NCBI RefSeq assembly: GCF_023973825.1
Contig: NC_090122.1
Location: 434,001 to 498,000, forward strand
Direction: 5' to 3'
Origin: Plasmodium brasilianum
Taxonomy: Eukaryota > Apicomplexa > Aconoidasida > Haemosporida > Plasmodiidae
DNA length: 64,000 bases
Every line of letters starts with the position of its first letter. Positions within the stretch are counted from its first letter, which is position 1. The translations under genes and the position numbers were made by a program. Below are positions 1 to 10,198 of the stretch, one piece after another. Under the pieces are notes generated by a model that saw only the letters and a list, made by a program, of their open reading frames with translations, was not told the origin of the DNA and searched no databases.

Positions 1-2310
1 TATTTTGTTCTTAATTAAAGTGTCTATGAGAAAATTAAAAATATAAGCTATGTTACAAGTATCTATCAAACCATTATTCAAAATTATTTTTTGTATTTGA
101 TAATATTTTTTTGGTTTCTTAACAAGTATATTTGAATTTTTCTTATAGTCAATTTTTATATCTAAATGAATTCTACCTATATAATCAATTAAGTAATTTA
201 CAAATTCATCAAATTTTTGACTACTTTCGCTATTATGTGATTTTTTTTTTTTGATTTCTTTCCTTTCTGAAATATTATGCATAATAGTATAAAGCGATTC
301 TCTTTTTATTAAGTTTTCATTATTCTTAAAATAGTATTCTTTATGTTTTTGTATAAAGGAAGCAACTTTGTTTATTTTTTTTACTTTTCGATCTTCTTCA
401 CTATCATAATCTTTTTCTAATGATAAATTTTTTTCTTTTTTTTTTTTTTTGTCTTCTCTTTTTACTGATTTTGATATGAAGGACTTTTCCTTCTTGTTTT
501 CCCACATTTTGTGAATTCCTCCCTCTCTTTCTTCATTTGCATTTCCACTTAATCCATTAGATTGTTTATAATTGATAACTTTTACGAAATTTCCTAATAT
601 TGGAACAGATGAACTACCTAAAACATGCGGTTCCTTTTCTATTTTCCGTACAGTAGTACTATTATCCACATGGCGTATGAGTGATAAGCTTACATCACTA
701 CTGCTAGTGGAGCTATAATTGAGGTAAAATTTTTTCTCATTAATTTTGAAGCATTTTTTTTTTTTTTTTTTTTTGCTTACGTCTACTATTTCTACATCTG
801 CTTTTTCTTCATTTTCACATACACCATATATTTGCCTTTCCTTCAAGTCGTACACATCTATTATATCACCATTAGGGTGTTTGCACATATCATCCATTTT
901 TTCTCTTTCACTTCTTTTCTTATCGGATTGGCACACACGAGATAGAAATTCCTTTTCAATATAATTTATGTCGAGTTCATAAAAATCTTGTTCTTCCTTA
1001 TTCCCATTTGTATTTATATTTGATGCGATAAGCATATGTTTATTATTTAAACTAGCTGTGTTATAGCATAACAAATCATACTGATTTTGTAAAGGGTAAA
1101 TATCAGTATGTATATTATAATTGTTAATTTCACTTTTTGGATGATCAAAATTTGGAAGGTTATCACCCAGGGTAGAATTAGAAAAAATATTTTTATAAAT
1201 ATCCAAAGCGTTATTCATAATATTTATCTCATTTGGTGAAGTATTAATTTGGCTTCTTGTAATATCATAACTTTTGCTATTATTTGTCAGGTCGTTAAAA
1301 CAATTCTCGTTTGGCGTGTTAAAGCCAATTTCGTTTGGTACATACACACAGGATGCTATGCTTCTACTCGTTTTATACTCACATTCGTAGCATCTCAAAT
1401 GAACTGCCTTCACTTCCACATTTCTTGACATATTATTCGCTAAAATATTTCTCAAAATTATTGAAAAGTCTTCATAATTAACATCAGTATTAAAAATACC
1501 AAGTACATCCACTGGATGTGTATATAATTCGGAGAAGAAATTCTCATATCTTTCCCTCAATTTGTTTTTATTAACACCTGTATAATTGTTGTCACGTTTG
1601 TCACATATGTTTATATTTTTTTTTTCTATCATTTCATAAGACTTGCATTTATTTCCTGTTGTGTTTTCACAAATGTTATAATTCTTTTCACTTGCTATAT
1701 CGTTTAAAGGATTTACACTGCTATCCTCTTTTTGGTCCTTTCTACGAGTATCCTCGTCATGTATCATTTCATTCCTACTCTTATCAATTTCAATCATCAC
1801 AATATTGTTCATCATATACTTATCCTTATACAAATTCTTGTGAATGATTAATCTCAATTTTATTAGATCGTTAATAGAAAAATATGCACTATGGTTATTA
1901 ATGTATACCTTATTGTCATATTTACAATTTAGAGTTATTAAAACATGTTTATATTTTTTATTAATATAATTAATATAATCGTTCGTAAAAAAACTTGATA
2001 TATATACATTTTTTAAAAGGAAACTTGTTTTCTTTTTTACAATTTTTTCATATATATAATTACTACTTAAAAGTTCAGTAGATTCATCAGCAAAATTTGT
2101 TAATACTATTTGGCTATTTGGTATGTGACTGTTAACTAGCTTTTCCAATTTTTTCAAACATTTCTTCTTCGTATTTAGATAGCCTAAATAATCAAAAATA
2201 CCCTCATTCTGTTCCCTAACATTTTTGATATCGTCAATATGTATTTTTTCTATAGTTGTAAAAATCAGACCACTGTTATGAACATACTTACAATTCCCAT
2301 TGAAATACAT
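1..2310 (-). CDS. Unrecognised Lys/Asn-rich Plasmodium protein, 5' part only
   Basis: One reading frame is open on the minus strand from an ATG at 2310 to the left edge, about 770 codons with no stop, so the gene is partial and its C-terminus lies outside the window. The first ~180 residues look globular (mixed hydrophobic, starting MYFNGNCKYVHNSG). Residues ~190-650 are Asn/Lys/Glu/Ser-rich and probably disordered, with poly-Lys runs encoded by A-tracts at 433-450 and 754-774. The last visible part, before the edge, becomes globular again (a stretch reading FVNYLIDYIGRIHLDIKIDY). I see no signal peptide, membrane segment or catalytic motif, and I recognise no family. It is divergent from the TPR gene at 3253 and shares a ~0.9 kb upstream region with it. 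The long open frame in DNA this AT-rich is the main evidence for coding. Confidence 0.85.
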   Translation of the reverse strand, partial: MYFNGNCKYVHNSGLIFTTIEKIHIDDIKNVREQNEGIFDYLGYLNTKKKCLKKLEKLVNSHIPNSQIVLTNFADESTELLSSNYIYEKIVKKKTSFLLKNVYISSFFTNDYINYINKKYKHVLITLNCKYDNKVYINNHSAYFSINDLIKLRLIIHKNLYKDKYMMNNIVMIEIDKSRNEMIHDEDTRRKDQKEDSSVNPLNDIASEKNYNICENTTGNKCKSYEMIEKKNINICDKRDNNYTGVNKNKLRERYENFFSELYTHPVDVLGIFNTDVNYEDFSIILRNILANNMSRNVEVKAVHLRCYECEYKTSRSIASCVYVPNEIGFNTPNENCFNDLTNNSKSYDITRSQINTSPNEINIMNNALDIYKNIFSNSTLGDNLPNFDHPKSEINNYNIHTDIYPLQNQYDLLCYNTASLNNKHMLIASNINTNGNKEEQDFYELDINYIEKEFLSRVCQSDKKRSEREKMDDMCKHPNGDIIDVYDLKERQIYGVCENEEKADVEIVDVSKKKKKKKCFKINEKKFYLNYSSTSSSDVSLSLIRHVDNSTTVRKIEKEPHVLGSSSVPILGNFVKVINYKQSNGLSGNANEEREGGIHKMWENKKEKSFISKSVKREDKKKKKEKNLSLEKDYDSEEDRKVKKINKVASFIQKHKEYYFKNNENLIKRESLYTIMHNISERKEIKKKKSHNSESSQKFDEFVNYLIDYIGRIHLDIKIDYKKNSNILVKKPKKYYQIQKIILNNGLIDTCNIAYIFNFLIDTLIKNKI

Positions 2311-3252
2311 GTTCGTTCTGTGCAACTAGTTTCGCACGTAAACATATATATTAAAAATAGGTGAATGAATCTGTACGCGCAAGCAGGATTAGAAGCCTAC
2401 GTACATAAGGATGTACAATACGTGTTACATGTATATTATTTTAACTCTACAAAAAAAATATAAAGAAACTTATCTTCAGAATGGAAATTTAAAAAAAAAA
2501 AAAAAAAAAAAGGAATAGAAATAGAAACAGAAATAGAAATACGAGTTGAAATTCGAACTGGAATACGAATAGGAAGTAAGTACATGTATATTTTTTACTA
2601 TATTAAAAAGGGCAAATTTGAGGAACTCCTTTTTTTTATTTTTCACCTTACAATTTTGTTTATATTATTTAAGATCATTTTGCGTTTTACAAAATAGTTT
2701 TAACTTTTATTTTAACCTTTTAACCTCATAACATTTTAAACTTTTTTTTCTCTTTTTTTTTTAGTATTTTTTTATCGTACGATCAGCACTTTCTTATTTT
2801 ATAAATATAATTGTTCCATAGTAGTGCATACGTTGTGTTCAAGTAACTTGTACGATGTAGTCCTACTTACGTGTATTATTTAATTTAAGAAATTAGCCTA
2901 TTTTGCTATTCATGTATATGTGTACACATTGGAGTTTTTTTTTTTTTTTTTTTTATTGTAGTTAAATTTGTTACTTAAGCTTACATTTACTCAATTATTA
3001 TTTTTCATTTTTCACTGTTCATTGTTAATTTTACATTTTTCGTTCATCTTCTATCATTTATCATTTAATATTTATCACTTCCCACCTTTTGAAGTGTTCC
3101 ACGAAGGTTTAATTGTATGAGGATAATAATATAATAACAAAATTATTCTGAATTCCTCCTTTTTTTTTTTGTGTGTGTGTGTGCGTTCAGTTCATATAAA
3201 TAGAATTATCTCTTTCTTTTTTTTTTTTTTTTTTTTGAAACAAAATATTGAA
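2311..3252. promoter_or_regulatory. Divergent intergenic region between the partial gene and the TPR gene
   Basis: No gene seen. The region separates two divergent start codons, so it should carry both promoters. It holds a run of ~20 A at 2491-2510, an imperfect AGAAAT/GAAATA repeat at ~2515-2575, a T-tract of about 18 at ~2937-2954 and a T-tract just before the TPR start. No specific transcription-factor site can be asserted by eye. Confidence 0.5.
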
Positions 3253-4726
3253 ATGACTGTAAGAACATCAGAAGATGTTTACAAATTTGTAAAAGATTGT
3301 ATAAAAATAAAAGAAGAAATAGAAAATACAAAACAAGTAACAAAAAAAGAAAAGAACATTTGTGAATCTCAAAATAATTGTTCAAAATATAATTTCGATT
3401 ATTCAAAATTTGAAAGCTGTATAAAAGAAATTGAAGATGAAGAAGAAGAAAAGAAAAAGAAAGAAGAAAACAAACATAACTTTTTGAATAAAAGAAACCC
3501 GTGTTCCCATGATCATTCAAAAGAAAGACAATTATATGAAAAAGATACAAAAGAAAAAATAAAAGCTTCGAATGCTTTTAATATAGAAGGGAAAAAGGCT
3601 TTTTATGAAAAAAATTATAAACTTGCTTGTGTTTATTTTCGAAAAGGATTAATACAATTAGATTATAGTTTTCCTGAATCCGAACCAGAGAAAAATGAAC
3701 AAAACCAGCTAGAAATCAATTTACATTTAAATTTGGCATTAACGAAATTTCACATGTCCAATTATTATGAGTGCATCAGTGAATGTTCTACGGTATAATA
3801 AATATATTTATGTATGCGTTTATGGCTGTTCCTTTTTTGTATAACTTCATGTAATTTTTTTTTCTCCTTCGTTCTTCCTTTCTTTCGTTCTTATCCATAA
3901 ATGGTTACAATTGAGTAGTATTACATCGTATCTCACTAAATTAAGCTACTCGTCACCATACTTTTTCTTTACTCCAAACGACTTCTCATTTTTCTGGTTT
4001 ATTTGTTTCCATCATATTTTCGATTAGGTGCTAAATCTAGACAAGAATAATATAAAGGCATACTACAGAAAAGGACAGGCGTACATGAGCTTAGACTTGT
4101 ATAATGAAGCAAAGCAAGAATTCTTAAAAGTTTTAGAGATTGACCCGAGCGATAATAATGTAAAAAAATCTTTGTCAATTTTAAAAAAGAAAATATTAAT
4201 TTACAATAAGAAGAATAAATTAGTGTGTTCTAAATTTTTTTCATATAATGATAATCAAAGCGAACATAGCACAAATGATGAACAAAAAATAGCCAGTTAT
4301 AATATAGTAGATGATAAAACAAATCAAGATAATAACAAGGAGTTGTCTAATAAATATAACGATAAATTAATTGTGAATAAGGAAAATAATTTGGAAAAAG
4401 TAGGTAAAAGCAATACCTTCCTCAACAAGACACTATTAAACATAATAGATAATAATTACATACACAAAACAAAAAATTACATATTTATGATATATGATAG
4501 CTCAAATTTTTATAAAAAATATTCAAAATTCTTTTTATTGAATAGTAATATATTCTTTTATCTTTTAATTTGTTTTTTAGTTTTTTTATTATCATTATTA
4601 TTAATTCCTTCCTCTTTTCTTTTTACTTGTTATAAAATTTTTTTAAAATTTTTCTTATGGACTTTGTCAATTTTATTTATTATATATTATTTATTCATCT
4701 ATGTGTATAACCAAGGAAAAAGTTAA
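3253..4726 (+). CDS. TPR-repeat protein with C-terminal membrane anchor (2 exons)
   Basis: Exons 3253-3792 and 4028-4726 (donor ACG|GTATAA, acceptor CGATTAG, phase 0) give 412 residues. I start at the ATG opening MTVRTSEDVY; the frame upstream is only T-tract translation. Residues ~103-240 form about three TPR units of the co-chaperone type (a GKKAF helix, then NLALTKF, then KAYYRKGQAYMSL). The Asn, Lys and Arg of a two-carboxylate clamp are visible in the later helices, while the first-helix Asn is Lys here (EGKKAF). Residues ~353-408 hold two hydrophobic stretches ending in a short polar tail, as in tail-anchored proteins. A membrane-tethered HSP70/HSP90 adaptor is a reasonable inference; the ligand is not known. 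The intron (3793-4027) is T-rich, and removing it restores the TPR phase exactly. Confidence 0.85.
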
Positions 4727-5559
4727 CATATTTACAGTTGGGTAATTTTTATATTAAGAATAGTATCTTAACAATTTTAACTCCGATGGAATATTTTCTT
4801 ATGTGTGTGTATATCATAATGGCTATACAATATTTTGAAATGGAAACCCATGAATTATGCTTGCAGTTGTAAAAACAAAACGGCACAAAATAATGGAGCC
4901 CGAAACATGCTTTATATTATAATACAGTTCGACACATTAAAAATAAAGTTTCGAACTCACTACTGTAAATATTTAAAAATGCTAATTTATTTTTTATGTA
5001 ACTTTTTCCCCTATTTCCTGTAACATTGTAACATGCATTATTTTTATTATATATACAATATCATAATTTTACATATAGTTACACATTGATATACCCTGTT
5101 TTATAGTATAATTTGAAAAGATTATCAAGCTTGAAAAAAAATAAAAAAATATTGCACACATTTTTGTCCTGTATATACTATTATGAACATGTAATTTTAA
5201 TTTTTTAAAATAACAGTTTGTCATCAGCTATAAGATTTAATATTGTTCTCATTCAAATCGAACATCATAAAAAAAATAGTAAGGTACGATAATTTATTCA
5301 TACAATTTATTTATTTTAATTATTTATTTTAATTATTTATATTAATTATTTATTTTAATTATTTATATTAATTATTTATATTAATTATTTATATTAATTA
5401 TTTATGTTAATTATTTATTTTAATTATTTACGTTAATTATTTATTTTATATATTATTATTTTTTTTTCTCCTATTACAGTAATATGCTGTTCATTATTCC
5501 ACCTTTGAAAAACCTAAAATATGAATAACTTTTTTTAATTGTTTTTTTACGTTTTCAAA
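4727..5559. other. Intergenic region upstream of the Josephin gene, with AATTATTTAT repeat
   Basis: No gene supported; a 62-codon open stretch near 4835-5023 has no family resemblance and biased AT codons. At ~5310-5450 there is an imperfect tandem repeat of about 10-12 bases built from TTAATTATTTAT, probably in the 5' untranslated leader of the next gene. Confidence 0.5.
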
Positions 5560-7224
5560 ATGTGCCATTATGAATCACATATTATTGAAACAGAAAAAGG
5601 GTCAATAAATGTATATTTTGAAAAACAAAGCAAGTTATATTGTTTAGTTCACACTGCAAACAATATTTTGCAAGGTCATGTGTATACACCCAAAGATTTT
5701 AAGGAATATGAAAGTAAGCTGAGTTATACTAATGATGAAACATTTGAATTAAATAGTAATGAAAATGATAAAATTGACAACTCAGTTAACGCACAATCTG
5801 TTGATTTGAAAACAGAAGATAAGTTAAATTATAATAACTTCCTCTCTTATGTTAAAAGTGGCATTTATTATTTTGGAAATTTTAATATAAATATTTTATA
5901 TTTCTTGATGAATAAGCATAATATTGAGTTAACCTGGGTTGATAATAAAGAGATATTTCAAAAAGTAAATAATGACAGCAAAAACTGCTGCACAATTTTT
6001 GATGATAATCATTTAAATAACAGAGAACTAATTGCATTCATAATAAATATTGTTAAAATAAAATTTTTTGATTTATACCACCATAGGCATTTTTACACAA
6101 TAAGAAAAATTTCAGGTACAATTTTCTTTTCTTTTCTTTTTTTGTTTTATGAAAAACATGAATAAAAAACAGTAATATATATAATCATGCGTAAAAAAGG
6201 AAAAAAGACATACATTTTTATACATTTATTTTTTCCAATATACTGTTTATTACATTTCTTATCTTTGTATAAACCATATTAATGCAGTGTTTAATATTTG
6301 TGACAGGAATGTGGTTCAAACTGGATTCATCCCTTAGCAAACCGGTGTTATTTCCCAGTAATTTTGATGTATACTATAAAAAAAAAAAAAAAATAAAATA
6401 ATTAAGTAAACAAATAAATAAACAAATAAACAAATTAATGAATGCACGAATGCCCATATGCACGGATGAATGGCATATTAATTTAACAGTATTTATAATA
6501 CTCACACGTGTACCAACAGGTGTAAAGATGAAAATTTTGGCGAATTGTAGTATACTTAACAAAAATTGCACATTCTTTAATAACATTCTTTTATATTATA
6601 AAATACATCTATAATAAGTTTTTAATGGAATTTCCTTTTTTCTGCACAGCTGAACTTATAATTCCAACATGTTTTTCACAAGTATCTTATTCCCATAAAT
6701 ACGTACTATTTTAAAAGAAATGTGTTTTCATTTCAGTTGTGTAGGAAATTATTAAGTTGAAAAGTAAACAGGATATGTATATATATATTGAAAAAATGAT
6801 ATACTACACATTTTTTTAACTTGATTTTTTGAACCAAAAAATATATAAATTTCTTAAAAGTTCACTTAACCATGGATCTTAATCTTTATTAAATTATTTA
6901 TATACTCTTTCTTAATTTTTTTTATGCCCTTTAAAGCTTAATTTAACATTTAAAGCAGTGTGTATTATATTATAAATTCCCATAAATTTTTTCATTAATT
7001 TACGAATATATTTACATAATTATTGTACATGTACACTTGTATATATAATTATACAAACATACATACGTAAATACCCAAATATACTATACATAATTACGGT
7101 TATTTCATTTTTTTTTTTTCAGTTAAATGAACATTTAATCAGTATTGTAAAAGATAATAAATTATATAAATCTGACAATTATATTATACAAGTTTTTAAA
7201 AAGGGAAAGAATAATTTCAAATAG
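5560..7224 (+). CDS. Josephin-domain deubiquitinase (JOSD-like), 3 exons
   Basis: Exons 5560-6115, 6307-6368 and 7123-7224 (phases 1 and 0; all GT-AG) give 239 residues, close to the size of small JOSD proteins. The whole protein is the Josephin cysteine-protease fold. Gln23 and the nucleophile Cys28 lie in the motif EKQSKLYCLVHTANNILQG. His177 lies in RHFYTIR, matching the QHWICVR of JOSD1/2, and Asp192 lies in WFKLDSSLSKP, matching YYNLDSKL; so Cys, His and Asp are all present. A ~50-residue Asn/Asp-rich insert follows the first helices. The His and the Asp are on different exons, which supports the splice model. Expected role: cleaving ubiquitin from substrates. Intron 2 is long for this window (754 bases) and holds only AT-rich sequence with a poly(A) run near 6379. 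Confidence 0.88.
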
Positions 7225-7443
7225 CATTATTATATAAAAACTGTGCATGCGCAAAACAGCTTTTATTAAAAAAAAAATAATAATAATATAAAACAAAAAA
7301 AAAAAAAAATTAAAAAATTTTGAACGTAAGTCAAAATATATTTATAATTTCCAAAAATTTGAAGTTTTTTCTTTTTGGTAAAGTGTTTATTTTATATACA
7401 TATTTCCGTTGGTATTCGTCATTAAATACATAATTTATTACAT

Positions 7444-7490
<47 letters not shown>

Positions 7491-7616
7491 ATGCAAAATA
7501 TATATGTATAATATACTGTTATATAAAAAGCATAATAAAATATATGGTACGAAGAGTAATTAAAAAAAGAGGTCAAAATCCATAGTAATGATAATATAAA
7601 GTGACAAATTACAAAA
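7225..7616. other. Short intergenic spacer with (TA)n microsatellite
   Basis: AT-rich spacer with A-tracts near 7268-7310 and an (AT)n microsatellite at ~7447-7494. The 115-codon minus-strand open stretch here is TA-repeat translation (Ile/Tyr runs) and is not a gene. Confidence 0.5.
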
Positions 7617-8068
7617 ATGGGCGATAAATCCAGGAGAAGTAATAAAGTTACATAAATATTGTTCACCCTTCGTAGCATAATATATATTTAAAAAAAAAAA
7701 AAAAAACAGAAACAAATATTATATAAATTTGCCATACTTCGAATTTTTTTTTAGCCTTTCTTTTTGGAGTTACTGCTGTGATAATATTTTTTTCGTTTGC
7801 TGCAGTGGAGTCTCAAAGATATATGTGGTACTAAATAAGTTTAATACAATAACCGAGAAAAAAAAAAAAAAAGAAGGGCAAAAAGTAGCGGGGAAAAATT
7901 ATGCTCTTTAGAAGATATAGGAAAATATAACGTAAATCTGACAATTTTTCTTTTTTTTTTCCACATTTGTTTAGGATATTTGCTAGTATATGTGTATCCA
8001 TGTTGTTAATAATCGACGTAATGTTTTTTGGTGTTGATAAATTTATCTATGATCCATTTTACGCGTAA
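7617..8068 (+). CDS. Small two-TM protein, 62 residues, 3 exons (newly assembled)
   Basis: No long open frame marks this gene; it appears only when three exons are joined: 7617-7638 (donor AGA|GTAATA), 7755-7827 (acceptor TTTTTTTTTAG, donor ATGTG|GTACTA) and 7975-8068 (acceptor TTTGTTTAG, stop TAA 8066-8068). Phases 1 and 2 match at both junctions. The product starts MGDKSRRTFLFGVTAV and has two hydrophobic segments (about residues 9-25 and 33-50) joined by a short VESQRYMW loop, ending DKFIYDPFYA. The size and topology suit a small subunit or assembly factor of an ER or mitochondrial membrane complex. I do not recognise a family. Random chance of three phase-matched exons giving a clean two-TM protein is low but not negligible. 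Confidence 0.55.
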
Positions 8069-9417
8069 TGAAATAAAATACTTAAATATTTATGTGTATT
8101 CTTTGCTTAAGAAAAGGAAGTAGTGTTTCACCTTGTATATCGTGTATATATGTAACACATACACCCATAGAAGCATACATAAATACATAAACGACTTTTG
8201 TTTTTATGTGTACGAATAATTATCACATTTGATCATTTTATTTTTTATACAAATTATAATTAAATGCAGCGTATATATAAAAGCATTTTAAAATAGAGGG
8301 TATATTGTTATATTTTATAATAAATATGATCACACTACATAGCAAGAAGTGTATTCAATTTTAAATCTTTTGTATGAAAATACACCTTTTTTTATTTTTT
8401 TTGTTTTTTATTTTTTTTGTTTTTTATTTTTTTTGTTTTTTTTTTTTGTTGTTTTTATTTTTATTTATTTGTCTACAATCATTCTTTTTTCTTTTTTCTT
8501 TTTTCTTCAGCAATTGGGAAAAAAAACATTTAAAGGATTTATAAATTAAGATAATGTTTATTATGCATATTATTAATATGGATAGACCTATTATATATAA
8601 TACTATCGATGAATTAGTATTTCCTTCTTTTTTTTTTTTTAAGTTTTATTTTAAAAATATTGTTTACGTAGCATTTCTTTTTACGGGATAACTTTTCTTT
8701 GTTGTAATTTCAATTTGCACATTGTATAAATATGTCGAAAATGCGAAGAAAAAACATTATATATAGTTATCATAAATGCACTTAAAGAAAAAAATACTAG
8801 TGAAATACTTTGCTAGAGTAAATGTGGAAAATTAATTTGGTATTGAATGTAAATGTATGTATAGATAAAATACACAACAGAAATATATGCTATGTTGTAA
8901 TTTTAATTTTTAATTTTTTTTTTTTTTTACCCTATTCCACGAAACATTTGTAAGTAAACATTTCCAATAAAATAAGAAAAAAAAAAAAAAAAAAGAAATA
9001 TAAACTAAAACATAGTAATTTAAGAATGAATAATAGGGTGTGTGAAATACTATAACAGTTATTTTTACAATTAACTTGTAAAAAATATTTTTAACAATGT
9101 CTTCAATATCATACTTGGAGTTATTTAAAAGTCCTAATCTGCTGTAATAAAATACACATGAAGAAAAGTAACATACTCAGGAAGCGTTACCATTTTGTAT
9201 TTTTTATAATATTTAGCTTGTTTATATATTTATTTATTTTATTATTATTTTATTTTTATTTTTTTGTCCTTTTTGATTGTAATTTGTTTTTCTTCAAATT
9301 TATTTGTCCCTTCGTTGTTACATATTTTCAATTTTACTAAAATTTACAAAATTTTCCTATCGTTTGATATGATTTGATTTATTTTATTTTTTTAGATTTT
9401 TTTATTTAAATTTATTT

Positions 9418-9461
<44 letters not shown>

Positions 9462-9867
9462 ATTTTATTTTTTTTTTTATGACATCAAAAAAAAAATTAA
9501 CATTTCTTATATTTACGTTTAAACAGATTAAAAATACATGCATATTAAAAGGAAAAAAAAAAAAATACATTTACACATAAATATATTCCACATTCTTCAT
9601 ATTACGAAACATCATATTACACAATGTTTATGAAATTTTAAATTTTTAAATTTTAAATTTTAAATTTTACTTTTTAATTTTTCGAAATGTTCATTGTTTA
9701 CCGACTTGGAAATTTTCATGGCACTTCTGCGCTAAGTTACATACTTATTTGCAGAGCTTTGAAGTTTCATGAGGAACATAGATATTCTCACAATATATAA
9801 TTGAACCCACTAATTTTGTTGACGCGTTCATATATAAATATAAATATAAATATAAATATAAATATAA

Positions 9868-9904
<37 letters not shown>

Positions 9905-10198
9905 CATTCACGCATACATGTTTATACAACTGTATATGCTTTCCAGCAGCCCTTCATTTTAAACATATTGTATACATGTTGGATAAGCTAACATACTCAC
10001 ATTTTTAGTATTTTATATATTATGTAATTCCAATTCATTATCTCATGTTTGGTTTTTCGTAAATGCCTGCAGTTAGACCATTTAAAAATTTTCTTCCATA
10101 TTTTTGCTCCAATATTTTTCGCCTATTTTTTGCGCCCTTTTTATTACCCCCTTTTCTTTTGTGTTCCCCTACACATGCATATCTCTTTCTGGTAAATA
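8069..10198. other. 2.1 kb intergenic region upstream of the BUB1-like kinase gene
   Basis: Mostly low-complexity sequence. It holds T-tracts (one of about 38 T at ~9420-9457), tandem AAATTTT units at ~9636-9680, TATAAA-type tandem units at ~9831-9880 running into (TA)n at ~9880-9904, and short non-repetitive islands at ~8680-8790 and ~9070-9195 that may contain the doubtful minus-strand exons listed separately. The rest should contain the promoter and leader of the kinase gene. Confidence 0.5.
8681..9193 (-). CDS. Possible small minus-strand gene, ~60 residues, 3 exons (doubtful)
   Basis: A candidate only. Joining minus-strand 9193-9177 (starts MVTLP, donor GA|GTATGT), 9141-9076 (acceptor TTATTACAG, encodes RLGLLNNSKYDIEDIVKN) and 8780-8681 (acceptor TTTCTTTAAG, ends LQQRKVIP, stop) gives one phase-matched frame of 60 residues without transmembrane character. 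The weak point is the first intron, which would be 35 bases, shorter than I expect for Plasmodium; the true first exon may lie elsewhere. The plus strand of 9097-9147 also has a short open frame (MSSISYLELF), so the strand itself is uncertain. No family recognised. Confidence 0.25.

Noticed and set aside
1350..1560. Resemblance of the left partial gene to the MCM N-terminal domain (HPVDVLGIFN, then a Cys pair)
   Set aside because: Only a short match; the zinc-ribbon spacing and the AAA+ part are not seen.
8349..8549. 66-codon hydrophobic frame ending QLGKKTFKGFIN
   Set aside because: T-tract translation; attempts to splice its end to an upstream ATG gave only a very short peptide.
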